Notes: generated by a model not told the origin, from the sequence alone. A DNA stretch of 46,762 nt from Oscillospiraceae bacterium Zagget6 (GCA_001941075.1 MSHH01000001.1:1-46762), one strand, 5' to 3'. Positions 33,330-43,612 are shown, counted from the first letter of the stretch. Translations and numbers: made by a program.

Positions 33330-33357
33330 TTGCGGGAATCCCTGTTTATAGTATAAT
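33330..33357 (+). promoter_or_regulatory. SigmaA promoter of the XpaC-like gene
   Basis: TTGCGG (33330-33335), a 16-nt spacer and a perfect TATAAT (33352-33357), 66 nt upstream of the ATG. Confidence 0.7.
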
Positions 33358-33422
33358 AGAAACCAGAGTACAGAGAGCGAGGCGCGGGGCCTTTCCCGCG
33401 TTTGGAAATAGAGGAGGACGCA

Positions 33423-34913
33423 ATGAACGATTTCCGCAACAGCAGCCACAAGCCCCTGCACATTCCCTGGGGGATTATTGTCGTTGGCTTTGTTATTACG
33501 CCTCCGCTGGGACTTGGTCTGTTGGTTTATAAGCTGGTCACGGAAGGCGATACCAACAAACAGCGCCCCAACTGGGAGGAGGCCCTGGACGACTTCGCCG
33601 ACGATGTCCACGTCATTGGCGACAACTTCAAAGAGGACTTCCAGCGGGAATTTAACCGCACCCGGGACGCCGCCCGGCAGAGCCGCTCCTCCGCCCAGCG
33701 GACATCGTTCTCTTTCCAGCGGGAGACTTCCTCTTACCAGCGGAGCTATGGCGGAACGGATGACCAGCAGGGCCAAAAGGCCCAGAAGAAACCCGCCAAA
33801 ATCAAAGACGGCAAGCTGATGACTGTGCTGGGGGCCATCGTCGGACTGGGCGGTCTGGCCGCCTGCCTGAACGCGCTGGCCTTCTGGCTGCCCAATTACC
33901 CCCTTTACGCCCTCCGGGACGCAGACGTGATAACGTCCTTCTTCTGCGCCGGGGTGGGCGCGGGGATGTGCGTGTGGGGCCAGTTCAAGCACCGGAAGGC
34001 CCGCCTGTTCCGCAAGCTGCTGAACCTCATCGGCGACCACAAGCAGATCGACATCCGCACCCTGGCCGAGGCCATGCCGTGCAGTTACAACCGGGCCTGC
34101 GACCTGGTGCAGGACATGGTGGACGACGGTCTGTTGGGGCCGAAAGCCTACATTGATATGTCCACCGGCTACCTGGTGCTGGACGGCAAGGGCGTGACCC
34201 CCAAGCCCAAGCCGGAACCCCAGACCCCGGAGGAGGAGCGTTCCAGCGATGAATCCGTGCTGGAGCAAATTCGCAAAATCAACCAGGCCATTCCCGACCC
34301 GGTCCTCAGCCGGAAAATTGACCGCATCGAGGAGATCACCGGCCACATCCTGGACTACCAGAAGCGCCACCCGGAGAAGGCCAGCGAGCTGCACCGGTTC
34401 CTGAACTACTACCTGCCCACCACGCTGAAAATCCTCAACGCCTATGCCGAGCTGGACAGCCAGGGGGTGGAGGGGGCCAACATCACCGCCACCAAGGAGC
34501 GCATCGAGAACATGATGGACCTGGTGGTGGAGGGCTTCGAGAAGCAGCTGGATAAGCTGTTTGAGGGGGATATGATGGACATCTCCTCCGACATCTCCGT
34601 CATGGAGAGAATGCTCAGCCGGGACGGTCTGGCCGGAGGCATCAAGGTCCCCAAAGAGGAAGAGGCGGAACAGTCCGCTGACCCCGGCATCCGCCTGACT
34701 CTGGACCCGGAGGGGACCGTCTCTCAGAGCAAGGCCAGCGCCGCCCAGACGGAACCGGCCCCGTCCACCGGGCAGGACGCCACCCAGCCCTTCCCCTCGT
34801 CTTTTTCCCAGTACGCTGAGGATCCCTTCCCCGCCCGGCGGGACACCACCGCCGAGGCTTCCTGGGCGGACGGATTTTACCGCCGCACCAAGGACGATTT
34901 GGACAGCGAGTAA
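33423..34913 (+). CDS. XpaC-like membrane protein (BCIP hydrolysis family)
   Basis: 496 aa. ATG 33423 follows GAGGAGG; an upstream in-frame TTG (33402) has no ribosome site. One membrane helix lies at about 11-36 (IPWGIIVVGFVITPPLGLGLLVYKL), a basic/Gln-rich stretch follows, and two more helices lie at about 137-160 and 173-190. Residues about 198-255 look like a winged helix (QIDIRTLAEAMPCSYNRACDLVQDMVDDGLLG). A helical XpaC domain (about 285-410) contains DRIEEITGHILDYQKRHPEKASELHRF in its first half. The tail is disordered and acidic. The family is named after 5-bromo-4-chloroindolyl phosphate hydrolysis, but its true function is unclear; membrane stress sensing is a guess. A terminator follows. 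Confidence 0.82.
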   Translation: MNDFRNSSHKPLHIPWGIIVVGFVITPPLGLGLLVYKLVTEGDTNKQRPNWEEALDDFADDVHVIGDNFKEDFQREFNRTRDAARQSRSSAQRTSFSFQRETSSYQRSYGGTDDQQGQKAQKKPAKIKDGKLMTVLGAIVGLGGLAACLNALAFWLPNYPLYALRDADVITSFFCAGVGAGMCVWGQFKHRKARLFRKLLNLIGDHKQIDIRTLAEAMPCSYNRACDLVQDMVDDGLLGPKAYIDMSTGYLVLDGKGVTPKPKPEPQTPEEERSSDESVLEQIRKINQAIPDPVLSRKIDRIEEITGHILDYQKRHPEKASELHRFLNYYLPTTLKILNAYAELDSQGVEGANITATKERIENMMDLVVEGFEKQLDKLFEGDMMDISSDISVMERMLSRDGLAGGIKVPKEEEAEQSADPGIRLTLDPEGTVSQSKASAAQTEPAPSTGQDATQPFPSSFSQYAEDPFPARRDTTAEASWADGFYRRTKDDLDSE

Positions 34914-34928
34914 ATTTTCACTCATCTG

Positions 34929-34959
34929 CCGCGCCTGCGCATCGCGGGCGCGGTTTTTT
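34929..34959 (+). terminator. Rho-independent terminator after the XpaC-like gene
   Basis: CCGCGCCTGCG pairs with CGCGGGCGCGG (CAT loop) and is followed by six T. Confidence 0.85.
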
Positions 34960-35120
34960 GTCCCCGGTCAGGTATAGAACGCCGCGCTCAGGCATATCCT
35001 GGGGCTGTTGGAGCCGCATTCAGCGCAAATTTCAGTCGAAACCGCATCGTTTCCACAAAAGCAACAGAATTTGTGTATCTTTCGCTTTGGAACTTCATAA
35101 AAAATTCAAAAAAAAAGGGC

Positions 35121-35149
35121 TTGCAAAATGCCGCGAGGTGGGCTATTAT
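35121..35149 (+). promoter_or_regulatory. SigmaA promoter of groESL
   Basis: TTGCAA (35121-35126), 17-nt spacer, TATTAT (35144-35149). A CIRCE operator begins 10 nt further on, so HrcA would block transcription start or early elongation. Confidence 0.75.
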
Positions 35150-35154
35150 AATAG

Positions 35155-35523
<369 letters not shown>

Positions 35524-35574
35524 TGCTGCTAAAAAAATCGCCCAAATTTTTCTCTCTCACTTACTTGGAGGTAA

Positions 35575-37203
<1,629 letters not shown>

Positions 37204-37231
37204 TTCGCAAACTTCTGTTTCCCCTTTCTAT

Positions 37232-37266
37232 GGGGCCGCTCCTGCGGGAGCGGCCCCGCTTTTTTT
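37232..37266 (+). terminator. Rho-independent terminator after groEL
   Basis: GGGGCCGCTCC pairs perfectly with GGAGCGGCCCC (loop TGCG) and is followed by GC and seven T. Confidence 0.92.
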
Positions 37267-37279
37267 CTGCGCTACGCGC

Positions 37280-37460
37280 TCAACCAAAATGCAAAGCATT
37301 TTGGTTGAATGTGCGGCCCCGGTAGCGCACGCGCAAGCGCGCACGTTTGGGGCCTCCGCCGTCAAGCGGCACTTCCGGGGCGTTGCCCCTCCCTGCCTGT
37401 GTGCTTTTGCCGGTACATGCCCGGCTAAAAGCACGGATTGCATTTTATTTTGCCGCAAGC
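37280..37460. repeat. Array of consecutive hairpins downstream of groEL
   Basis: Three clear stems in a row: TCAACCAAAATGC-AAA-GCATTTTGGTTGA (37280-37308), GTGCTTTTGCCGG-TACATG-CCCGGCTAAAAGCAC (about 37400-37433), and TTTTGCCGC-AA-GCGGCAAAA (about 37447-37466). Between them are GC-rich strings shared with family M modules (CTCCGCCGTCAAGCGGCACTT). Open frames across the stretch have no ribosome sites and read through the stems; I do not call them genes. Confidence 0.6.
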
Positions 37461-37535
37461 GGCAAAACTCCTGCGGAGGGCTTTTCTGTTATAATCACCG
37501 ACAGGTTCGGTTCAAAGGGACAACTGCAAAATCTG

Positions 37536-37572
37536 GCACTATCCAAGCTAACAGCTAAGAGCTAAAAGCTAT
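37536..37572. repeat. Family A repeat, right end only
   Basis: CACTATCCAAGCTAACAGC followed by TAAGAGCTAAAAGCT, running into the stop of the minus-strand PucR-type gene. The string GGTTCAAAGGGACAAC just before it is the family M flank. Confidence 0.6.
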
Positions 37573-38744
37573 TCATAATCCTCGCACAGCTTCAAGATGA
37601 CCCCCACGTGGTAGGCCAGCAGATAGGGCATCCGCTGCTGCTGGCTGTCCAAATCCTGGCCCAGCAGCTCCCGGATTTTTCCCATCCGGTAGCCCACGGT
37701 GTTCCGGTGGGTGTACATGGCGGCGGCCACCGCCTGGAGGCTGCCGTCGGTCAGCAGATAGCGAAACAGCGTCTCGGTGTAAACGCTCCCGGTCTGCCGG
37801 TCGTGCTCCAGCAGGGGGTCCATCATCTCGTGGTAGTAGCTCTCCAGAAGGCTGTCGTCCGGCACGGAGTACAGCAGCTTGTAGAATCCCATGTCCTGAA
37901 ACTGCACAATTTCCAGCCCCTGGAGGGAGGCCCGCCGCTGGGCGGAGACGGCGGCGTGGAAGGTGTCCGCCAGCTGCTCCAGGGTGTCCACCGGTTCCCC
38001 CACGCCGATCTGCACCGACAGGTCGGGGAGGTTCTGATGGATGGTGTCCAAAATCCGGCGGCAGACCAGGAGCGACACCTGCCGGTCCCGCTGGTTCATC
38101 AGGATGAGGAACCGCTTCTGATACCGGAAAATCAGATAGGAGAAGTCGAAGGGCCGCAGGGCGGTGTGGAGCCGCAGGGTGCTGCGCTGGTCCAGCACGT
38201 TGCGCAGCGGCGCGGGCAGTTCCGCCCACAGCGCCAGCATGGTGAACCCCCGTTCCACGTGGAAGTAGTCGGCCAGCCGTTCCTTTTGCCGCCCCGCCCC
38301 CATGGGGGAAAGAATAGTGGACACCACTGCGTCGGCCAGGGCCTCTTCGTTTTGGCTGCTCTTGTCGATGAGGGAGCAACACTCCCGGACGAACTCAGTG
38401 ATGGACATGTCCCAGGGCATGGTCAGCAGGGGCAGGTGGCGCTCCTCGCAGAAGTCCAGCACCCGGGACGGTACCTCGTTGATGTACTTGCCCACGTTGA
38501 TGACCACTCCGGCGCAGCGTTTTTCCTCCAGCACGTCGATGAACCGGAGCAGCCCCTCCTCGTTCTGGGCGGTGTAGCCGCTGGTGACCACCATCTCGTT
38601 GCCCCAGAAGAACTCCGTCACGCTGGTGTCCTCGGTCATGTGGACCCAGGTGACCACAAAGTCCAGGGAATCCGCACCCGCCAGCAGTTTGAGGCGGTAT
38701 TTGCTCCGGGTCTGCTCGATCAGCTCCCGTATGGTCAGCGCCAT
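37569..38744 (-). CDS. PucR-family transcriptional regulator
   Basis: 391 aa. The N-terminal PucR domain (about 1-125) reads MALTIRELIEQTRSKYRLKLLAG, then HMTEDTSVTEFFWGNEMVVTSGY and CAGVVINVGKYINEVP. The middle is a GGDEF-like degenerate region (about 165-285). The C-terminal helix-turn-helix (about 325-385) has LQAVAAAMYTHRNTVGYRMGKIRELLG. Such proteins control purine, amino-acid or glutamine/GABA metabolism in response to ligands. No metabolic gene is adjacent, so its target is unknown. A dyad within its own promoter (38789-38805) suggests autoregulation. Its 3' end abuts a family A repeat. Confidence 0.9.
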   Translation of the reverse strand: MALTIRELIEQTRSKYRLKLLAGADSLDFVVTWVHMTEDTSVTEFFWGNEMVVTSGYTAQNEEGLLRFIDVLEEKRCAGVVINVGKYINEVPSRVLDFCEERHLPLLTMPWDMSITEFVRECCSLIDKSSQNEEALADAVVSTILSPMGAGRQKERLADYFHVERGFTMLALWAELPAPLRNVLDQRSTLRLHTALRPFDFSYLIFRYQKRFLILMNQRDRQVSLLVCRRILDTIHQNLPDLSVQIGVGEPVDTLEQLADTFHAAVSAQRRASLQGLEIVQFQDMGFYKLLYSVPDDSLLESYYHEMMDPLLEHDRQTGSVYTETLFRYLLTDGSLQAVAAAMYTHRNTVGYRMGKIRELLGQDLDSQQQRMPYLLAYHVGVILKLCEDYE

Positions 38745-38784
38745 AAGAACGCCTCCTTTATCTGACTAAAGTTTTTCTAAAAGT

Positions 38785-38805
38785 AGTATAGCACAGTTTG
38801 TGCTA
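38785..38805 (-). promoter_or_regulatory. Promoter and operator-like dyad of the PucR-type gene
   Basis: On the minus strand the extended -10 TGCTATACT (hexamer 38790-38785) is overlapped by a perfect dyad TAGCACA-GTT-TGTGCTA (38789-38805). A regulator bound there would cover the RNA polymerase site. Confidence 0.5.
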
Positions 38806-38845
38806 ATAACACAAGAGAAAACTGAAAATTTAGGGTGAACACACA

Positions 38846-38873
38846 TTGCAAAGAACGGGAAAAGTGCTATTCT
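38846..38873 (+). promoter_or_regulatory. Promoter of the orphan 50-aa gene
   Basis: TTGCAA (38846-38851), 16-nt spacer, TGCTATTCT extended -10 (hexamer 38868-38873). The string AGTGCTA over the -10 resembles half of the PucR-gene dyad. Confidence 0.55.
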
Positions 38874-38945
38874 ATAGTCACAGAAAGAAATGACCGGTCA
38901 AACAAAACATCCGCTCTAAAACATCAAAAAATGGAGGTATTGACG

Positions 38946-39098
38946 ATGATTATGATCTCTGATTTGACGCTGAACAACTACACCGCTCCGGCGACACTCT
39001 CCTGGATGTCGATGGATAACTTCGGCGAGCTGTTGAGCCAGCAGCACCAGCGCACCACGCTGTCAGAGCGTCTGACCCGGCTGTTTCGCACCCGGTAA
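38946..39098 (+). CDS. Orphan small protein (50 aa), unknown function
   Basis: ATG 38946 is 8 nt past GGAGG (38933-38937). The product starts MIMISDLTLNNYTAPATLS, has SWMSMDNFGELLSQQHQR in the middle, and ends in a basic helix SERLTRLFRTR. There is no signal peptide, membrane helix or cysteine. The gene has its own promoter (38846-38873) and a strong terminator 35 nt after the stop, and stands alone between two minus-strand regulators. I recognise no family; a small regulatory or partner peptide is possible. The frame extends upstream to 38835 without a ribosome site. Confidence 0.6.
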   Translation: MIMISDLTLNNYTAPATLSWMSMDNFGELLSQQHQRTTLSERLTRLFRTR

Positions 39099-39132
39099 CT
39101 TGATTTCCTCTCCTTTATTGGTTTCTCTCTCC

Positions 39133-39175
39133 GGCCCCGGAGCGATGTCAGGCATCGCTCCGGGGCCTCTTTTTG
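39133..39175. terminator. Bidirectional terminator between the orphan gene and lysR
   Basis: GGCCCCGGAGCGATG (39133-39147) pairs perfectly with CATCGCTCCGGGGCC (39153-39167), followed by TCTTTTTG on the plus strand. It sits between convergent genes; on the minus strand the T-tract is weaker. Confidence 0.88.
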
Positions 39176-40063
39176 TCACAAATCGCCGCCCTGGGTGCGC
39201 CGCAGCGCAAAATCCCGAAACGCCGCCACCGCCGGGGAGAGATACCGGCCCTTCGGCACCGCCAGGTAAATATACCGCTCCACGTCCGCCTCGTCCAAAG
39301 CAACCACCTTTACCGGCAGGGTGTTTAAGAGGTACATCCACGGCAGCACCGCCACCCCGAAGCCGTGGGCTACCAGCCCGGCGATGTCCTGGTCCTCCTG
39401 AATCTCGTAGGCGATGGCGGGCATCCGGGGGAGCCGGGCATAGAGCCGGTCAATTTCCGCCCGGATCCCGGCGGTTTTGGTGAAGATGATGTGGGGGTAG
39501 TCCAGAGTGTCCGCCAGTTTCAGGCGGTCATACCGGGCCAGCGGGTGGCCCTCCGGCACCACCAGACTCAACGGGCGGTGGGAGACGGGGAAGAAGTCCG
39601 TCTCCGGCGCGTGGGCCTTGGAGCAGAACGCCAGGTCGCACCGCCCGGCGGCGAGGCTGTCCAGCAACCCTTGAGTGGTGTCGGTCAGCAGGCGAAACTC
39701 CGCCTGCTGGCCCGCCGGTGTGGTCTGAAAGCCGGAGATCAGCTCCGGCACCAGATTGGTGCCCATGCCCCGGAGGAACCCCAGGTCGATGACCTCCCGC
39801 CCGGAGCGCACCCGCTGGAGCCGGTCCACCCCCTGGTCCAGCGCGGCCAGCGCCTGCTCCACGTCCCGGAGGAACAGCTTGCCGTATTTGGTCAGGGTCA
39901 CGTTGCGGCCCGTCCGCTCGAAGAGGGGGACCCCCAGTTCCTCCTCCAGGGAGGAGATGGCGTGGCTCAGGCTGGGCTGGGTGATGTTCAGTTCCGCCGC
40001 CGCACGGGTGTAATGCTCCAGCCGGGCCAGAACGGTGAAGTAACGGAGATGGTAGAGGTTCAT
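39176..40063 (-). CDS. LysR-family transcriptional regulator
   Basis: 295 aa. The N-terminal winged helix (1-60) reads MNLYHLRYFTVLARLEHYTRAAAELNITQPSLSHAISSLEEELG in continuous blocks typical of LysR, followed by a dimerisation helix and a periplasmic-binding-like effector domain (about 90-290). It is divergent from the DUF6198 membrane-protein gene at 40371, which is its likely target by the usual LysR layout, although a family M repeat of about 100 bp lies between them. The effector is unknown. Confidence 0.93.
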   Translation of the reverse strand: MNLYHLRYFTVLARLEHYTRAAAELNITQPSLSHAISSLEEELGVPLFERTGRNVTLTKYGKLFLRDVEQALAALDQGVDRLQRVRSGREVIDLGFLRGMGTNLVPELISGFQTTPAGQQAEFRLLTDTTQGLLDSLAAGRCDLAFCSKAHAPETDFFPVSHRPLSLVVPEGHPLARYDRLKLADTLDYPHIIFTKTAGIRAEIDRLYARLPRMPAIAYEIQEDQDIAGLVAHGFGVAVLPWMYLLNTLPVKVVALDEADVERYIYLAVPKGRYLSPAVAAFRDFALRRTQGGDL

Positions 40064-40154
40064 AATTTGCGTCTCCTGAAAAGTTCGTTTTACTGGTTAA
40101 TTCTAAATCAGCCTCATTTTTCCCGCGAAGAACGGCCTTTTTGCAACCGATCAC

Positions 40155-40250
40155 CCCACTTGCCTCCGCCGTCAAGCGGCACTTCCGCTTCGCTCCCTGC
40201 CCTGAAAGGGGAGGAGGGTCGCCGCCTTTAGGCGGTGGCGGAGGGGTTTC
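40155..40250. repeat. Family M repeat, right end with extra module
   Basis: CCCCACTTGCCTCC, the extra hairpin module GCCGTCAAGCGGC-ACTTCC, CCCTGAAAGGGGAGGAGG, hairpin CCGCC-TTTA-GGCGG and TGGCGGAGGGGTTTC. The module GCCGTCAAGCGGCACTTCCGC is the reverse of the one inside the copy at 20614. It lies in the lysR-DUF6198 divergent promoter region. Confidence 0.75.
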
Positions 40251-40308
40251 AAAATTTCGTATTACCGTTATTATAGATGTTTTCTATGAAAAATGCAAGA
40301 ATGATTCA

Positions 40309-40338
40309 TTGGACACCGGGCCAAAACCGCGCTATGAT
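40309..40338 (+). promoter_or_regulatory. SigmaA promoter of the DUF6198 gene
   Basis: TTGGAC (40309-40314), 18-nt spacer, TATGAT (40333-40338), 33 nt before the ATG. Confidence 0.6.
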
Positions 40339-40370
40339 AGGGGCACCTGAAAGGGAAGAAGGCTTTTGTA

Positions 40371-41048
40371 ATGAAACATTCTTTGAATCAACATAGAAAA
40401 ACGTTCTCCGGCGAATACGCGCTGGTGGTGGCCCTGCTGCTGGACAGTCTGGGCGTAGAGCTACAGGTGAAAAGCGGCCTGGGCATTTCCTGCATTTCCT
40501 CCGTCTCCTATGTGCTGAGCCAAATCTTCACCGGCCTGTCCTTCGGCACCTGGAACTATCTGGTGCAAATCTTCGTGCTGGCGCTGCTGGTGGTGGTGAC
40601 CCGCCAGTGGAAGCTGGGCTATCTGGTCTCGCTGGTGCTGTCCGTGGTCTTTGGCAGTCTGCTGGACGTGTTCGCCGCCGTCCTCACCGCCCCCGTCACG
40701 CTGGCGGGGCAAGTGGTGTGCTACGCCGTGGGGTTCTGCGTCACCTGTTTCAGCATGTGGATGCTCCAGCGGTGCCTGATGCCCGTTATGCCCTTCGACA
40801 CCTTCAACCGGGACATGACCAGCTTCTTCCACTGGAATTACCGCACCTTCAACACCAGCTTCAATGTGATCTGCCTGAGCCTCAGCGTCAGCCTGGCGCT
40901 GCTTTTCGCCGGCCACATCGTTGGCATCGGCCCGGGGACCGTCGTCTCCGCCCTTTGCACCGGCACGCTGGTCTCCGCCATCGGCGGAGTGATGGATCGT
41001 GAAGTGGCGTTTCAAATCAAGTACCGGCCCATGCGGGTGTTTGCGTAA
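40371..41048 (+). CDS. DUF6198 / YczE-YitT-like membrane protein
   Basis: 225 aa with about five to six membrane helices and the family's N-terminal pattern FSGEYALVVALLLDSLGVELQVKSGLGISCISS (a conserved loop after helix 1), then SFGTWNYLVQ. The C-terminal part has HIVGIGPGTVVSALCTG. Related YczE/YitT proteins are uncharacterised transporters or regulators in the cytoplasmic membrane. It is transcribed divergently from the LysR gene and ends with a terminator about 140 nt downstream, so it is a single-gene unit. Confidence 0.85.
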   Translation: MKHSLNQHRKTFSGEYALVVALLLDSLGVELQVKSGLGISCISSVSYVLSQIFTGLSFGTWNYLVQIFVLALLVVVTRQWKLGYLVSLVLSVVFGSLLDVFAAVLTAPVTLAGQVVCYAVGFCVTCFSMWMLQRCLMPVMPFDTFNRDMTSFFHWNYRTFNTSFNVICLSLSVSLALLFAGHIVGIGPGTVVSALCTGTLVSAIGGVMDREVAFQIKYRPMRVFA

Positions 41049-41085
41049 ATTTGCAATTAGCAATTAGCAATGTGCAATTCGTCTG
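41048..41085. repeat. Short repeat B (TTAGCAA/TGTGCAA type)
   Basis: AATTTGCAATTAGCAATTAGC followed by AATGTGCAATTCG. The same units occur at 45754-45784 and as ATGTGCAATGTACAATTA near 97-114. It begins at the stop codon of the DUF6198 gene. Confidence 0.6.
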
Positions 41086-41190
41086 ACACCTGGCCTCCAT
41101 CGTCGCCTGCGGCGAGGGTGCGCGGGCGGATGCGCCAATTTTCTCTCCAACAGCACCTGAACTGGTGTTTGCATATTCCTCTTTCTCAAA

Positions 41191-41232
41191 GAAGTCCCCT
41201 CTCATGCCAGGAGAGGGGACTTCGCCTTTTTG
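41191..41232 (+). terminator. Rho-independent terminator after the DUF6198 gene
   Basis: GAAGTCCCCTCTC and GAGAGGGGACTTC form a perfect 13-bp stem with a 7-nt loop, followed by GCCTTTTTG. Confidence 0.9.
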
Positions 41233-41296
41233 TGTATAACTCTGCGAGAATCCGTCCATACTGGTGATAAATACGGAAAAAAGGACGGCTTTTTCT

Positions 41297-43612
41297 ATGA
41301 AAGCGATCATTCTCGCCGGGGGCAGCGGCACCCGCCTGCGTCCCCTGTCCGCAGAACTGCCCAAACCCATGGTCCCCTTCCTGGGACGGCCTCTGCTGGA
41401 ACATATTCTGCTGCTGCTGCGGCGCAGCGGCATCGGGGAGGCGGCCATCACCCTCCACTATCTGCCGGAGGCGGTGGAGGACTACTTTGGCGACGGCAGC
41501 GCCTACGGCATGGCGCTGACCTACCTCCGGGAGGAGGAGCCTCTCGGCACCGCCGGGGCGGTGCGGGCCTGCATGGACTTCTGGGGGGACGACCCGGATA
41601 TTCTGGTACTCAGCGGGGACGCCCTGTGTGACTTCGACCTGAACGGGGCCATGGACTTCCACCGGCAGCACAAGGCCGCCGCCACCCTGCTGCTCCACCG
41701 CTCCGCCACACCGCTGGAATACGGTCTGGTGCGCACCGACGAGGACGGCCGGGTGGTGCAGTTCGTAGAGAAACCCAGCTGGGGCCAGGTGTTCACCAAC
41801 CAGGTGAATACGGGCATTTACGTCCTCTCCCGGGCCGCCATAGAGCAGGTGGAGCCGGGAACGCCCTGCGACTTTGGCCGGGACCTGTTTCCCCGGCTGC
41901 TGGAGCAGGGAGAGAAGCTCTGCGGCTTTTTGCCCTACGGCTACTGGCGGGACATCGGAGACTGCGCCTCCTACCTCCAGGCGGCAAAGGATACGCTGGA
42001 CGGCAAAATCAAGCTGGACATGAACCTGCCTCAAATTCGGGGTGGCGTGTGGTCGGCGGTTCCCCTGCCGGAGACCGCCACCATTATCCCGCCCTGCGCC
42101 ATCGGCCAGCGGGTGACCATCGGCGACCACGCCCTCGTCGGTCCCCATGTGGTGCTGGCGGACGGGACCACGCTGGGGGCGCGGGCTGTGGTCCAGGGCA
42201 GCGTAGTCCTGGGGGCTGACCTGGGGCCGGGTGCGGCGCTGAACGGCTCCATTCTCTGCCCCGGGGCCACCGTTCAGTCCGGCGCGGTACTCAACGAGGG
42301 GACCGTGGTGGGAGCCGGGGCCGCCGTGGAGCAGAACGCCATTTTGCGGCCCGGCGTGAAGGTCTGGCCCGGTCTGCGGGTCCCCGCCGGAGCGCGGCTC
42401 AACGCCTCAATGCTCTCCGGCCACGACCAGGGCCGGTTGACCTTTGGCGACGGCGGCACCATCAGCGGAACGGTGGGACTGGAAATCACCCCGGAGCTGC
42501 TGGTGGCGGTAGGCAGTATCCTGGCCGAGGAGGGCAAGGTGGGGCTGGGCTGTCACGGCGGCACCGCCGCCCATTCCCTGGCCCTGGCCGCCGCTGCGGG
42601 CATTTCCGCCGCCGGTGGGACGGTGGCCTGGCAGGACAGTTCCACCCCTGCCGCTGCCGCCTGGGTGGGCGGGTTCTACGGCCTGCCCGTCTCCCTGTTC
42701 CTGCGGCAGGACGGGGAGCAGCTGACATTGCACTTCTCCGACCGGTGCGGCCTGCCCCTCAGCCGCCCCCGCCAGCGGAAGCTGGAGAGCGCCCTGCTCC
42801 GGGGGACCCTCCACCGCGCCCCCGCCGGGCAGATGGGCCAGCGGGAGGAACTGACCGGCGTGGACCGGGCCTATCTCCACGAGGCGGTGCGCGCCTCCGG
42901 TAGCGGAGCGGTGCGCCCATTAGAGGTGCGGGTGCCCGGCCACGGCCAGTGCAACCAGATGCTCCGCACCGCGCTGACCACCCTGGGGATGCAGGTCACG
43001 GAGGCGGACGGCCCACTGCTCTTTTCCGCCTCCGCCGACGGGCGGAGGCTCTTCGCCCGGGACGAGCGGGGCAGCGCCGTCTCCTCGGAACAAATGCTGC
43101 TGCTGACGGCGCTGCTGCTGCTGGAGAGCGGCGAAAAGGAGCTGGCCCTCTCTCCCACCGCGCCGGTAGCGGCGGAGCGGCTGGCGGAGGGCTACGGCGG
43201 CGCCGTTCTCCGACTGGGCCGGGACGGTTCCCGGGCCTGGGAGCTGGCTCCCAAGCAGACCGCCCTCCACGACAGCGCGTTTGCCGCCTGTCTGCTGTGC
43301 CGCCGGTTGGGGCAGACCGGGGAGCGGTTCTCCGCCCTGGTGGAGCGGCTGCCTGCCTGCGTACTGCGCAGTGCGGAGGTGGAGCTGACCCAGGGCCGGG
43401 GGGAGATCATGCGCCGCTTCACCGAAAGTTACCCCCAGGCGGAGAGCACCGGCGAGGGCCTCCGGGTCTCTCTGGGCAGCGGAACGGTGTTCCTTTCCCC
43501 CCGAAACCGGCTCTCCGCCCTGAAAATCTCCGCCGAGGCCGCCAATGCCGAAATCGCACTGGAATTGTGCGACTTTATCAGTAACCGGGTCAAAGAACTG
43601 GACACTTTGTAA
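41297..43612 (+). CDS. Sugar nucleotidyltransferase fused to a phosphomannomutase-like domain
   Basis: 771 aa. ATG 41297 (AAGGA 11 nt upstream). Residues 1-235 are a nucleotidyltransferase: KAIILAGGSGTRLRPLS, PKPMVPFLGRPLLEH, LVLSGDALCDFDL and FVEKPS. A left-handed beta-helix follows (about 245-375; many GAxV/VGAGA hexapeptides). The C-terminal half (about 375-771) resembles phosphohexomutases, but I find no TASHNP-type catalytic serine loop; the region SLFLRQDGEQLTLHFSDRCGLPL matches a non-catalytic family variant. This is the Mpg1-like fusion of many Firmicutes and cyanobacteria, predicted to make NDP-mannose or NDP-glucose; the actual substrate is uncertain. Confidence 0.88.
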   Translation: MKAIILAGGSGTRLRPLSAELPKPMVPFLGRPLLEHILLLLRRSGIGEAAITLHYLPEAVEDYFGDGSAYGMALTYLREEEPLGTAGAVRACMDFWGDDPDILVLSGDALCDFDLNGAMDFHRQHKAAATLLLHRSATPLEYGLVRTDEDGRVVQFVEKPSWGQVFTNQVNTGIYVLSRAAIEQVEPGTPCDFGRDLFPRLLEQGEKLCGFLPYGYWRDIGDCASYLQAAKDTLDGKIKLDMNLPQIRGGVWSAVPLPETATIIPPCAIGQRVTIGDHALVGPHVVLADGTTLGARAVVQGSVVLGADLGPGAALNGSILCPGATVQSGAVLNEGTVVGAGAAVEQNAILRPGVKVWPGLRVPAGARLNASMLSGHDQGRLTFGDGGTISGTVGLEITPELLVAVGSILAEEGKVGLGCHGGTAAHSLALAAAAGISAAGGTVAWQDSSTPAAAAWVGGFYGLPVSLFLRQDGEQLTLHFSDRCGLPLSRPRQRKLESALLRGTLHRAPAGQMGQREELTGVDRAYLHEAVRASGSGAVRPLEVRVPGHGQCNQMLRTALTTLGMQVTEADGPLLFSASADGRRLFARDERGSAVSSEQMLLLTALLLLESGEKELALSPTAPVAAERLAEGYGGAVLRLGRDGSRAWELAPKQTALHDSAFAACLLCRRLGQTGERFSALVERLPACVLRSAEVELTQGRGEIMRRFTESYPQAESTGEGLRVSLGSGTVFLSPRNRLSALKISAEAANAEIALELCDFISNRVKELDTL

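Noticed and set aside
33315-34925. 536-codon minus-strand frame opposite the XpaC-like gene
   Set aside because: Antisense shadow; the plus strand has a promoter, SD and recognisable domains.
37289-37565. 89- and 72-codon frames after groEL
   Set aside because: They run through hairpins and repeat strings and have no ribosome site.
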